DNA of 5,761 nucleotides from positions 1 through 5,761 of the forward strand of contig NZ_JACUUA010000200.1 of the NCBI RefSeq assembly GCF_014859565.1, read 5' to 3'. The translations under genes and the position numbers were made by a program. The notes below the pieces were generated by a model, which was given only the letters and a program-made list of their open reading frames with translations, searched no databases and had not been told where the DNA came from. Source of the stretch: Marinospirillum sp. GTDB taxonomy: Bacteria; Pseudomonadota; Gammaproteobacteria; Pseudomonadales; Halomonadaceae. Below, piece by piece: positions 1 through 5,724 of the stretch; positions within the stretch are counted from its first letter, which is position 1; each line of letters begins with the position of its first letter.

Positions 1-120
1 TTGCTGACTCTGCTGGTGGTGCCGCTGACCTACAACCTGCTGGCTCGTAATACCAGCTCACCGGAAAGTGTTACAAGAATGCTGGAAGCTCAGCAGAATC
101 GTCAGGATCCCAGACCCTGA
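1..120 (+). CDS. RND family efflux transporter, C-terminal end (partial)
   Basis: An open frame enters at the first base and stops with TGA at 118-120, giving 39 residues. It begins LLTLLVVPLTYNLLAR and continues into a polar tail rich in Gln, Arg and Pro. A hydrophobic segment of the form TLLVVPxxYxLL followed by a short charged cytoplasmic tail is typical of the last transmembrane helix of RND pumps of the AcrB/HAE1 or heavy-metal type. These proton-driven inner-membrane pumps export drugs, metals or other toxic compounds together with a periplasmic adaptor and an outer-membrane channel. The start and most of the gene lie outside the window, so subfamily and substrate cannot be told. An intrinsic terminator overlaps the stop codon, so this is probably the last gene of its operon. 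Another polytopic membrane protein is possible but less likely. Confidence 0.72.
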   Translation: MLTLLVVPLTYNLLARNTSSPESVTRMLEAQQNRQDPRP

Positions 121-133
121 CGACCCATTTTTT
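99..133 (+). terminator. Intrinsic terminator of the RND pump operon, overlapping its stop codon
   Basis: An 8-bp perfect stem is formed by TCGTCAGG (99-106) and CCTGACGA (116-123) around a 9-base loop. It is followed by CCCA and then six T residues (128-133). The RND stop codon TGA (118-120) lies in the right arm, and the T tract runs into the stop codon of the convergent nhaB (132-134). The four bases between stem and T tract make it slightly less than ideal. On the - strand the hairpin is not followed by a T run, so it should not work as a strong terminator for nhaB. Confidence 0.65.
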
Positions 134-1655
134 ATAACCAGTGGGTGACAGCCCAGAAGCCAACACCCCCCATCACCAGTGTATAAGGCATAGCCATCAG
201 CACCATGCGACCATAAGACAGACGCACCAAGGGTGCAATGGCAGAGGTCAGCAGAAACAAAAACGCTGCTTGTCCATTGGGCGTCGCCACACTGGGCAGA
301 TTAGTGCCAGTATTGATGGCAATGGCCAGCAACTCAAACTGCTCTCGACTAATCTCACCCCGTAAAAAAGCAGCCTTGATTTCACCGATATAAATGGTTG
401 CCACAAACACGTTATCAGAAATGGCTGACAACAAGCCGTTAGCAAAAAACAACATGCCCGGCTGACGCTCCAGAGGCTGACGTAGTACCAGCTCAATAAA
501 AGGCTGGAACAGCTGCTGGGTATGAATCACCGCAACGATGGTAAAAAACACCACCAGCAGTGCAGTAAAGGGCAAAGCCTCCTGAAACGCCTTACCAATC
601 TGATGCTCTTCATTAATACCGTTCAAGCTGGTCAGCAGCACTATCACCGCCAAACCAATCAAACCCACCTCGGCCAGATGAAAAGCCAGCGCCACCACCA
701 GAAACACCGCTACAGCCGCCTGTACCAGTAACTGAGCGGTCTCGCGTGGTGTTCTGCGCTCAGTCTGATAACGATCAAAATCTTCCAGAATTGTCCGCAC
801 TCGGCCTGGCAGGCGTCCGGCATAACCAAAAAAACGACCCAGGGGTTTGATCTTTTCCAACAGCAGGCAGGTCATTAACCCTGCCGCCAGCACCGGCAGA
901 CTGACAGGAGCCATGTGCAGGAAAAACTCCTTAAATCCCCAACTGGCTTCTTTGGCAATCAGCAGATTCTGCGGCTCACCCACCAAAGTACAAACCCCAC
1001 CCAGCGCTGTACCGATTGCAGCATGCATCAACAACGAACGCAAAAAACCCCGGAACTGCACCAGATCTTCCCGTTGTGCCTCCAGAATGCTCAGATCATT
1101 GCCATGGTCATGCCCCTGCTGGTGGTATTCCTTGCCGGAAGCCACTCGGTGATAAACCGAATAAAAACCCACGGCAATTGAGATGATTACCGCTGTGACT
1201 GTTAAAGCATCCAGAAAAGCGGACAACAAGGCTGCAGCAGCACAGAAGATAAAGGACAGTAACGACTTGGAGCGTACACCCACCAGCATTTTGGTGAACA
1301 CAAACAGCAACAGTTGTTTCATGAAATAAATACCTGCCACCATAAACATCAGCAGCAGAATCACTTCAAGGTTGTGTCGCACCTCATACAGCACCATCTC
1401 CGGGGTGGTCATACCCAGAAACACCGCTTGTAATGCCAGCAAACCACCCGGCAACAGGGGATAACATTTTAGTGCCATCGCCAAAGTAAAAATAAACTGT
1501 GCCAGCAGCACCCAACCCGCCAAAGCCGACCAAGGCCCCGGCAACCAGTGCATCAGCGGGTTAATCAGCAAAAACAGGAGGATCAGGTATTTGTACCAGT
1601 AGGGGGCGTTGCCGAGAAAGTTCCTGAGCAAACCCTGAGCAAGGGAAGCAGTCAT
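132..1655 (-). CDS. nhaB: Na+/H+ antiporter NhaB
   Basis: This 507-residue inner-membrane protein should exchange internal Na+ (or Li+) for external protons, supporting sodium tolerance and pH homeostasis. E. coli NhaB is about 513 residues, and blocks I recall from it are present in order: RNFLG near residue 11, [16 protein letters not shown] (56-71), [20 protein letters not shown] around 100-118, SAFLDALTV (145-153), YHRVAS (168-173), [13 protein letters not shown] near 200, [48 protein letters not shown], and [26 protein letters not shown] close to the end. Asp149 in FLDAL aligns with Asp147 of the E. coli and Vibrio proteins, a membrane carboxylate reported as important for transport. The chosen ATG (1653-1655 on the complement) is preceded by GAAGGAT at about 7 bases, and the N-terminus aligns with known NhaB from its first residues. 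A loop near 178-184 holds three His residues. The gene is convergent with the RND gene and divergent from pirin. Identification is very secure. Confidence 0.97.
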   Translation of the reverse strand: MTASLAQGLLRNFLGNAPYWYKYLILLFLLINPLMHWLPGPWSALAGWVLLAQFIFTLAMALKCYPLLPGGLLALQAVFLGMTTPEMVLYEVRHNLEVILLLMFMVAGIYFMKQLLLFVFTKMLVGVRSKSLLSFIFCAAAALLSAFLDALTVTAVIISIAVGFYSVYHRVASGKEYHQQGHDHGNDLSILEAQREDLVQFRGFLRSLLMHAAIGTALGGVCTLVGEPQNLLIAKEASWGFKEFFLHMAPVSLPVLAAGLMTCLLLEKIKPLGRFFGYAGRLPGRVRTILEDFDRYQTERRTPRETAQLLVQAAVAVFLVVALAFHLAEVGLIGLAVIVLLTSLNGINEEHQIGKAFQEALPFTALLVVFFTIVAVIHTQQLFQPFIELVLRQPLERQPGMLFFANGLLSAISDNVFVATIYIGEIKAAFLRGEISREQFELLAIAINTGTNLPSVATPNGQAAFLFLLTSAIAPLVRLSYGRMVLMAMPYTLVMGGVGFWAVTHWL

Positions 1656-1741
1656 GATTTTTATCCTTCAGTAGGTTTTTAAGATCAAGTTTGAAAAGGG
1701 AAATGTGCATAACAACCACTCACAAAATAGGGGCAGGATCA

Positions 1742-1753
1742 TCGGGATCCCGA
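1742..1753. repeat. 12-bp perfect palindrome, operator candidate near nhaB
   Basis: TCGGGATCCCGA is a perfect palindrome without spacer, lying about 87 bases upstream of the nhaB start and 180 upstream of the pirin start. It has no loop, so it is a poor RNA hairpin and is more naturally a DNA site for a dimeric protein. A chance origin is possible at this length. Confidence 0.4.
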
Positions 1754-1790
1754 ATGGCGCGCATGGTGCGACAAAACGCCGCGCAAGACA

Positions 1791-1901
1791 AGTGCACTAA
1801 AGAGGTAATTCGCTCGGAAAAATGAACGCCCAGTCACTCCAGCAACAGGCTATTAATCCCATTAATTTTTCAGGATTTTTTTCCTGTGCAAACTGCACTA
1901 A
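1791..1901. repeat. Paired TGCACTAA motifs, each inside a palindrome
   Basis: The octamer TGCACTAA occurs at 1793-1800 and again at 1894-1901, exactly 101 bases apart in the same orientation. The first copy is part of the perfect palindrome AGTGCACT (1791-1798). The second forms the right arm of GTGCA-AAC-TGCAC (1886-1898). Both lie upstream of pirin, the second only 31 bases before its start codon, where a bound protein could block transcription or early elongation. The regulator is unknown. Confidence 0.4.
1852..1866. repeat. ATTAAT-CCC-ATTAAT inverted repeat upstream of pirin
   Basis: Two copies of ATTAAT flank CCC. Each ATTAAT is itself palindromic, so the element is both a direct and an inverted repeat. 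Its shape resembles the AT-rich T-N11-A dyads bound by LysR-type regulators, and it lies 67 to 81 bases before the pirin start. The assignment to any regulator family is inference only. It could also be AT-rich promoter DNA without a specific partner. Confidence 0.35.
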
Positions 1902-1919
1902 GCTGGAAGGACTAAAAAC

Positions 1920-1925
1920 AGGAGG
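1920..1925 (+). promoter_or_regulatory. Ribosome binding site fixing the pirin start
   Basis: A perfect AGGAGG lies 7 bases before the ATG at 1933. An in-frame ATG at 1822 would add 37 residues (MNAQSLQQQ...) but has only a poor upstream match, and the added stretch has no counterpart in the pirin family. The 1933 start is therefore preferred. Confidence 0.85.
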
Positions 1926-1932
1926 CAACACC

Positions 1933-2781
1933 ATGTCTACCCAACGCCTGACCGGAATCAGAACCGCCCAACCTTCTCAGGATGGTGACGGAGTCAAAAT
2001 CCGGCGTATCCACGATTTTCGTGGTGGCCTGGATCCATTCCTGATGCTGGATGAACTCAAGGCATCAGCAAAAGAGGATTACATCGGTGGTTTTCCACCT
2101 CATCCACACCGGGGCTTTGAGACCCTCACCTACATCCTGCATGGCGGCCTGACTCATGAAGACTCCATGGGTAATAAGGGCGAAGTACATGCCGGTGATG
2201 CCCAGTGGATGAGTGCCGCTCATGGTGTAATTCACTCGGAAATGCCACTGTTGGACAGTGACGGCCTGCACGCTTTTCAGATGTGGATCAACTTGCCCGC
2301 CCACCGCAAGCTTGAAGCACCCCAGTACCGTGATCTGCGTGATGCAGAAATGGGTCACCTGAACTGGCCAGATGGGCACTTAAAAGCCATCGCCGGACAC
2401 TGGCAAACCAGTGCTGGTGAAACCACCAGCAGCCTGGCTCAGGTTGGTGAACAGGCAGCACTGGCTGATCTGCAATTACAGCCCAGCACCCAGCTGGATA
2501 TTCATGTGCCTGCCGGACAACAGCTGCTGGTGTATGTTTACGCTGCCGAACTGGAGCAAGGCATCAAAACCGGCCAGCTCGGCACCTTTGCAGCGGAGGA
2601 CTCGGCTTCAGTCATTTGCTTGCAGGCCAGCGCCAGTGAAACCACTGGTGTGTTACTGCTGACCGGCCCGGCACTAAAAGAACCCATTGCCCACTACGGG
2701 CCTTTTGTGATGAACACTGAAGTGGAGATCCAGCAGGCGATGCAGGATTATCAGAGCGGTCAACTCACTGCCCGGAGCTGA
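1933..2781 (+). CDS. Pirin family protein (bicupin)
   Basis: This 282-residue protein has the length of bacterial and human pirins, which are about 280-290 residues. Pirins are cytoplasmic, iron-binding bicupin proteins. Some show quercetin 2,3-dioxygenase activity, the human protein is a redox-sensing transcription cofactor, and a Serratia homologue modulates pyruvate dehydrogenase. The N-terminal cupin is complete: FPPHPHRGFETLTYILHG (residues 54-71), HEDSMG (75-80), GDAQWMSAAHG (88-98) and IHSEMP (100-105). His57, His59, His101 and Glu103 match the four metal ligands described for human pirin (His56, His58, His101, Glu103), so iron binding is expected. The C-terminal cupin covers roughly residues 185-260, including DIHVPAGQQLLVYVYAGE-like sequence and ending in AHYGPFVMNTEVEIQQA, the typical closing motif. 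It is divergent from nhaB, and no terminator is visible before the next gene. The physiological substrate cannot be read from sequence. Confidence 0.95.
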   Translation: MSTQRLTGIRTAQPSQDGDGVKIRRIHDFRGGLDPFLMLDELKASAKEDYIGGFPPHPHRGFETLTYILHGGLTHEDSMGNKGEVHAGDAQWMSAAHGVIHSEMPLLDSDGLHAFQMWINLPAHRKLEAPQYRDLRDAEMGHLNWPDGHLKAIAGHWQTSAGETTSSLAQVGEQAALADLQLQPSTQLDIHVPAGQQLLVYVYAAELEQGIKTGQLGTFAAEDSASVICLQASASETTGVLLLTGPALKEPIAHYGPFVMNTEVEIQQAMQDYQSGQLTARS

Positions 2782-2813
2782 ACGGCTCACTGCTTCTGTT
2801 CAACACCGTTAAC

Positions 2814-2822
2814 TGCTAAAAT
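2814..2822 (+). promoter_or_regulatory. Possible extended -10 promoter for the permease operon
   Basis: TGCTAAAAT contains the extended -10 element TGn directly followed by TAAAAT, a five-of-six match to TATAAT. A -35 box at the right distance (TTCTGT, 2794-2799) is poor, which is tolerated by extended -10 promoters. Transcription would start near 2828-2830, giving a leader of about 30 bases. This is a pattern match only. Confidence 0.4.
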
Positions 2823-2824
2823 CC

Positions 2825-2852
2825 GGCCTCTTATTTCTTCCATCAAGAGGCC
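2825..2852 (+). promoter_or_regulatory. Inverted repeat covering the permease ribosome binding site
   Basis: GGCCTCTT (2825-2832) and AAGAGGCC (2845-2852) are perfectly complementary over 8 bp around a 12-base loop. AAGAGG in the right arm (2845-2850) is the only plausible Shine-Dalgarno sequence, 8 bases before the permease ATG at 2859. In a transcript that includes the left arm, the hairpin would hide the ribosome binding site. No T run follows, so it is not a terminator. It may instead be a DNA operator, since the likely start from the -10 element at 2814-2822 falls inside the left arm. Confidence 0.5.
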
Positions 2853-2858
2853 TGCCGC

Positions 2859-4340
2859 ATGGCATCCCAGCCGGTTCACTACCCCTGGTACAAAAAAGAA
2901 GACACGGATGCCTTCTTTGCGCTGTTCCAGAACAACATCGCCAACTTTGTCATTATTGCCATCACCCTGCTGGGTATGGGATTTCCTGCCAGCATCGTTT
3001 TTGGTCAGGTGCTTCCCGGTGCTGCCGTGGCAGTAATGTTCGGTAACTTCTACTACGCCTGGAGTGCCGCCCGTCTGGCACGTAAGGAAAACCGCGTGGA
3101 TGTCACTGCGCTGTCTTACGGCATCAGCACCCCGGTGATGTTTGTGTTCCTGTTTGGTGTGTTATTGCCGGCCAAAACCCTGACTGGTGATGCTGAACTG
3201 GCGTGGAAAATTGCCGTGGCAGCCTGTTTTATCAGCGGCCTGATTGAAGTCATCATCAGTGTTATTGGCAACTGGGTGCAAAAAAACCTGCCGCGTGCTG
3301 CGATGCTGGGTGCGGTGGCCGGTGTAGCACTTACTTTTATTGCCGGTGAAATGCTGTTCAAAACGCTGGAAATGCCGGTCATTGGCCTGCTGGTACTGGC
3401 GATTATTCTGGTCGGGTTAGTAGCACGTGTGGCCATGCCGTTTAACATTCCTGCTTCACTGTTTGCGATTATTGTTGGTACTGCACTGGCTTATCTGCTG
3501 GGTGAATCCGACAGCCAGAACATTGGTGAAGCTTTCACACACTTTGGTTTTTATCCCATCCTGCCCGGTTTTGCCTGGTTTGACGGGCTGGGACTACTGT
3601 TTACTGTTGGTGTTGCTTTGCTGACTGTGATTCTGCCAATCACCCTCTACAACGCCATCGAAACCATGAACAATGTGGAAGCCATGGAAGCCGCCGGTGA
3701 CAAGTATGATGTGCGTGAGTGTCAGGCAGTGGACGGTGTGGGCACCATGCTGGGCGCGGTATTTGGTGGCCTCTTCCCGACCACGGTGTACATTGCCACG
3801 GTGGGTGCCAAGTGGATGAATGCCGGGCGGGGTTACAGCCTGCTGAACGGCGCGGTGTACTTTCTGGCGACCCTGTTTGGCCTGATTGCTTTTCTGGCTG
3901 CGCTGATTCCAGTTTCCGTGGTGGCACCGATTCTGGTATTTGTTGGCATGTCGATGATTGCCACTGCATTTCAGACCAACGACACACGTTATTACCCGGC
4001 TGTGGCACTGGCTATGCTGCCCTATTTTGCCAACTATGTAATGACCCGCTTCAACCGTGGTGCCGGTGATGTGGTCAGCGGAATCTCTGAAGGCATCGTG
4101 GTATTGGGTCAGGGAGCCATGTTCACCGCCATCCTGCTGGGTGCCATGGCCGTCAGTGTTATTGATCAGAACTTCCGACGCGCCACCATCTTTGCTGTTA
4201 TTGCTGCCGCCCTGTCATTTATTGGCTTGATGCACGCACCCAGGCTCGGTTTTTACGCCGCGCCGGACTTTGTGCACGGCTACCTGGTCATGGGTGTATT
4301 TTTTGCCTGGTTTGCTTATAAGGAAAAAGGAACTCACTGA
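2859..4340 (+). CDS. NCS2-type nucleobase (purine/uracil/xanthine) permease
   Basis: This 493-residue, very hydrophobic protein should form about 12-14 inner-membrane helices and probably imports nucleobases by proton symport. Recognisable NCS2-like elements are the TALSYGISTP segment (residues 83-92) in the position of the half-helix TM3; the NAIETMNNVEAMEAAGD stretch (265-281), whose Glu268 sits where uracil and xanthine permeases carry their substrate-binding TM8 Glu; and GAVFGGLFPTTVYIATVGAKWMNAGRGYSLLNG (299-331), corresponding to the TM10 half-helix region. The classical Q/E-N-x-G signature of the xanthine/uracil branch is not present in that form, so the substrate is uncertain and the AzgA-like adenine/guanine/hypoxanthine branch or a less studied group is possible. 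The ATG at 2859 follows AAGAGG by 8 bases. The stop overlaps the arsR start by one base, indicating translational coupling. I am sure of a polytopic carrier and fairly sure of the family. Confidence 0.8.
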   Translation: MASQPVHYPWYKKEDTDAFFALFQNNIANFVIIAITLLGMGFPASIVFGQVLPGAAVAVMFGNFYYAWSAARLARKENRVDVTALSYGISTPVMFVFLFGVLLPAKTLTGDAELAWKIAVAACFISGLIEVIISVIGNWVQKNLPRAAMLGAVAGVALTFIAGEMLFKTLEMPVIGLLVLAIILVGLVARVAMPFNIPASLFAIIVGTALAYLLGESDSQNIGEAFTHFGFYPILPGFAWFDGLGLLFTVGVALLTVILPITLYNAIETMNNVEAMEAAGDKYDVRECQAVDGVGTMLGAVFGGLFPTTVYIATVGAKWMNAGRGYSLLNGAVYFLATLFGLIAFLAALIPVSVVAPILVFVGMSMIATAFQTNDTRYYPAVALAMLPYFANYVMTRFNRGAGDVVSGISEGIVVLGQGAMFTAILLGAMAVSVIDQNFRRATIFAVIAAALSFIGLMHAPRLGFYAAPDFVHGYLVMGVFFAWFAYKEKGTH

Positions 4341-4687
4341 TGATGACCCCCGCCCAGTTTTTTAAATGCCTGAGTGATGACACCCGCTGTAAACTGCTGT
4401 TGCTGGTGATGGCAGAAAGTGAACTCTGTGTCTGTGAGTTCACCCATGCATTAAATGACAGCCAGCCCAAAATCTCTCGCCATCTGGCACAACTGCGCAG
4501 CTGTGGGCTGCTCGTGGATCGCCGCCAGGGGCAGTGGGTTTATTACAGCATCAAACCGGCAGTTAATCACTGGACTCGCCAGTTACTGGAAGACTTCTAC
4601 AAGGTTCAGTCGGGTTACATCACCGAAGAACTGCAACGCCTGCACACCATGGGTGACCGACCACAGAGACAAAAGGACTGTTGTTGA
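4340..4687 (+). CDS. ArsR/SmtB family transcriptional regulator, arsenic-type thiol motif
   Basis: This 115-residue protein is a typical winged-helix repressor that binds DNA as a dimer and releases it when metal(loid) binds. The ELCVCEFTHAL segment (28-38) carries Cys30 and Cys32, equivalent to Cys32 and Cys34 of E. coli ArsR, which bind As(III)/Sb(III). The third E. coli thiol (Cys37) is replaced by Thr35, as I recall is also usual in Pseudomonas ArsR proteins. Further cysteines are Cys10, Cys17, Cys55 and a terminal Cys114-Cys115 pair. The recognition helix and wing are NDSQPKISRHLAQLRSCGLL (39-58) and RRQGQWVYYSI (61-71), and the C-terminal MGDRPQRQKDCC also matches the Pseudomonas type. 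ATG 4340 overlaps the permease TGA as TGATG and has AAGGAA 7 bases upstream. A second ATG at 4343 is an alternative start. No arsB, acr3, arsC or arsH lies in the window, so it may act on this operon, on a distant ars operon, or on another thiophilic ligand. Confidence 0.93.
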   Translation: MMTPAQFFKCLSDDTRCKLLLLVMAESELCVCEFTHALNDSQPKISRHLAQLRSCGLLVDRRQGQWVYYSIKPAVNHWTRQLLEDFYKVQSGYITEELQRLHTMGDRPQRQKDCC

Positions 4688-4695
4688 TCCAAACC

Positions 4696-4703
4696 AAGGA
4701 GGT
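4696..4703 (+). promoter_or_regulatory. Strong ribosome binding site deciding a GTG start
   Basis: AAGGAGGT is a perfect anti-16S match and lies 4 bases before GTG 4708, which makes this rarer start codon convincing despite close spacing. No ATG in this frame occurs near the N-terminus. The epimerase gene at the window end shows the same AAGGAGG with 4-base spacing. Confidence 0.8.
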
Positions 4704-4707
4704 CTAA

Positions 4708-5625
4708 GTGAGCAAAAATACCAGCCATGACCAGAACTTCAAAAACCTGATACTGGATTACCCTCATCAAGCTCTGGAGTTTTTTGCTGCAGATGAAGCC
4801 AAAGACATTCATTCTGATGTACGCATCACGCCAATACGACAGGAACAACTCAAGGAACGCTTAGGTGAACGCTTTCATGAGCTGGATGTTCCGCTGCTGG
4901 TTGAATGGCCTGACGGCAGACGCGAAGCGCTGCTCTTTGTGCTGGAAGAGGAAACTGACCCTCGCCGCTTTTCTATCCATCGTCTGGCTCATTACACACT
5001 ACACCTGAGCGAACTCTTTGAAACGCAACGGGTCGTACCCGTCGTTATCTTTTTGCATAGCCACGCACACCTGCCAGCCAAACTGAGCATCCAGAGTGAA
5101 CGCCACACTTATCTGGAGTTTAATTACCTTCAGACCCAGCTGGACACCATGCCCGCCAGTCAGTTTCTTGAAAGTAACAATCTGGTTGCAAGGCTCAACC
5201 TGCCAAACATGCAATGGCACCAGACAGAAAAAATTGAAATCTACGCCAAAGCAATACAAGGCCTGCTGACACTGGAGCAAGACCCAGAAAAGCAACTAAA
5301 ATATCTGGACTTTGTCGATATTTATACTGACTTCAGCGAAGATGAACGAATAGTGTATCAACAGCGTTACCCAAAAGAGGATCAGAAGATGACTGGACTG
5401 GCAGAAAGACTTCACAACGAAGGTGTTCAGCAAGGCATACAGCAGGGCATGCAGCAAGGCATGCAAAAAGGTGAAGCTCAGGCGCTAAGAAAACTCATTC
5501 AACTCAAGTTTGGGAAACTTCCCGGCTGGACAGAAGAGCGAATTAGTACAGCAAGCCTTGAACAACTGGAAGTCTGGATTGAGCGCATTCTGACTGCTGA
5601 AAGCCTTGAGGAGCTACTGGGTTAA
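4708..5625 (+). CDS. Rpn/PD-(D/E)XK nuclease-like protein with DUF4351-type C-terminus
   Basis: This 305-residue, probably cytoplasmic protein starts with GTG. The N-terminal two thirds resemble the Rpn (recombination-promoting nuclease, formerly Transposase_31) family: LDVPLLVEWPDGRREALLFVLEEETDPRRF has Asp60 followed by a beta strand ending in Glu80-Glu81-Glu82, the expected layout of a PD-(D/E)XK core. A canonical E-x-K is not seen (E-E-E-T instead), so catalysis is uncertain. RLAHYTLHLSELF and VVPVVIFLHS follow, as in relatives. Residues 241-256 are QQGI-QQGM-QQGM-QKGE, a short repeat linker common in these proteins. The end, ALRKLIQLKFGKLPGWTEERISTASLEQLEVWIERILTAESLEELLG, matches the DUF4351 pattern. 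Known Rpn proteins of E. coli promote RecA-independent recombination, and some act in phage defence; neither role is shown here. It lies 20 bases after arsR and is likely co-transcribed. No transposon ends are visible. Confidence 0.8.
   Translation: MSKNTSHDQNFKNLILDYPHQALEFFAADEAKDIHSDVRITPIRQEQLKERLGERFHELDVPLLVEWPDGRREALLFVLEEETDPRRFSIHRLAHYTLHLSELFETQRVVPVVIFLHSHAHLPAKLSIQSERHTYLEFNYLQTQLDTMPASQFLESNNLVARLNLPNMQWHQTEKIEIYAKAIQGLLTLEQDPEKQLKYLDFVDIYTDFSEDERIVYQQRYPKEDQKMTGLAERLHNEGVQQGIQQGMQQGMQKGEAQALRKLIQLKFGKLPGWTEERISTASLEQLEVWIERILTAESLEELLG
5428..5475 (+). repeat. 12-bp tandem repeats encoding QQG units
   Basis: Three near-identical 12-bp units, CAGCAAGGCATA, CAGCAGGGCATG and CAGCAAGGCATG (5428-5463), are followed by a degenerate fourth, CAAAAAGGTGAA. 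They encode QQGI, QQGM, QQGM and QKGE in frame, between the nuclease-like part and the DUF4351-like tail. Because the unit is a multiple of three, gain or loss of copies by slippage would keep the reading frame. Confidence 0.85.
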
Positions 5626-5724
5626 GCTCGACCTACTGTTTTTTGATACAAATCATAGACCATCCGCTTATTTTTTGATCTATTGAATGCAAAAGGACTA
5701 TTGCAATAACAACAAGGAGGTTCC
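5626..5724. promoter_or_regulatory. AT-rich gap before the epimerase gene
   Basis: This 99-base, AT-rich gap probably carries a promoter for the following gene. TTTTTTGAT occurs twice (5639-5647 and 5671-5679), 32 bases apart, each offering a TTGAT-type -35 box, but the paired -10 sequences (GCTTAT near 5666, TATTGC at 5699) are weak. ATTGCAAT at 5700-5707 is a perfect palindrome. AAGGAGG at 5714-5720 is the ribosome binding site of the next gene, 4 bases from its ATG. Confidence 0.4.

Larger units (their letters stand above)
1656..1932. promoter_or_regulatory. Divergent nhaB / pirin intergenic region
   Basis: These 277 bases separate the starts of nhaB (leftward) and pirin (rightward) and must hold both promoters unless either gene is read from further away. 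I find no sigma70 promoter with good -35 and -10 boxes for either gene, so none is assigned. The region contains several short inverted repeats: TCGGGATCCCGA at 1742-1753, AGTGCACT at 1791-1798, ATTAAT-CCC-ATTAAT at 1852-1866, CAGGA/TCCTG arms at 1871-1886, and GTGCA-AAC-TGCAC at 1886-1898. The density suggests binding sites for one or more dimeric regulators. Which protein binds is unknown, and no divergently transcribed regulator gene is adjacent. Confidence 0.6.

Noticed and set aside
1822..1932. In-frame 37-codon N-terminal extension of pirin
   Set aside because: The ATG at 1822 lacks a good ribosome binding site, the extension has no pirin-like sequence, and a perfect AGGAGG precedes ATG 1933. 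The stretch also holds the operator-like palindromes expected of noncoding DNA.
2065..2379. 104-codon open frame antisense to pirin
   Set aside because: It lies wholly within the conserved pirin gene, has no ribosome binding site that I can see, and resembles no family. It is a shadow of the coding strand.
2825..2852. The inverted repeat as a rho-independent terminator of pirin
   Set aside because: The stem is not followed by a T run on the + strand, and its right arm is the ribosome binding site of the permease.
3640..4069. Long open frames on both strands inside the permease gene
   Set aside because: Their translations are rich in Pro, Trp, Cys and His as expected from wrong-frame reading of a GC-richer membrane protein gene, and they overlap conserved permease sequence.
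4708..5625. The Rpn-like gene as a transposon
   Set aside because: Although older annotation calls this family a putative transposase, there are no terminal inverted repeats, target duplications or other mobile genes around it, and it is spaced as part of an operon.
5618..5644. Possible terminator after the Rpn-like gene
   Set aside because: TGGGTT and GACCTA can form a 6-bp stem, but it needs two G-U pairs, and CTG separates it from six T residues. It is too weak to call, though partial termination is possible.
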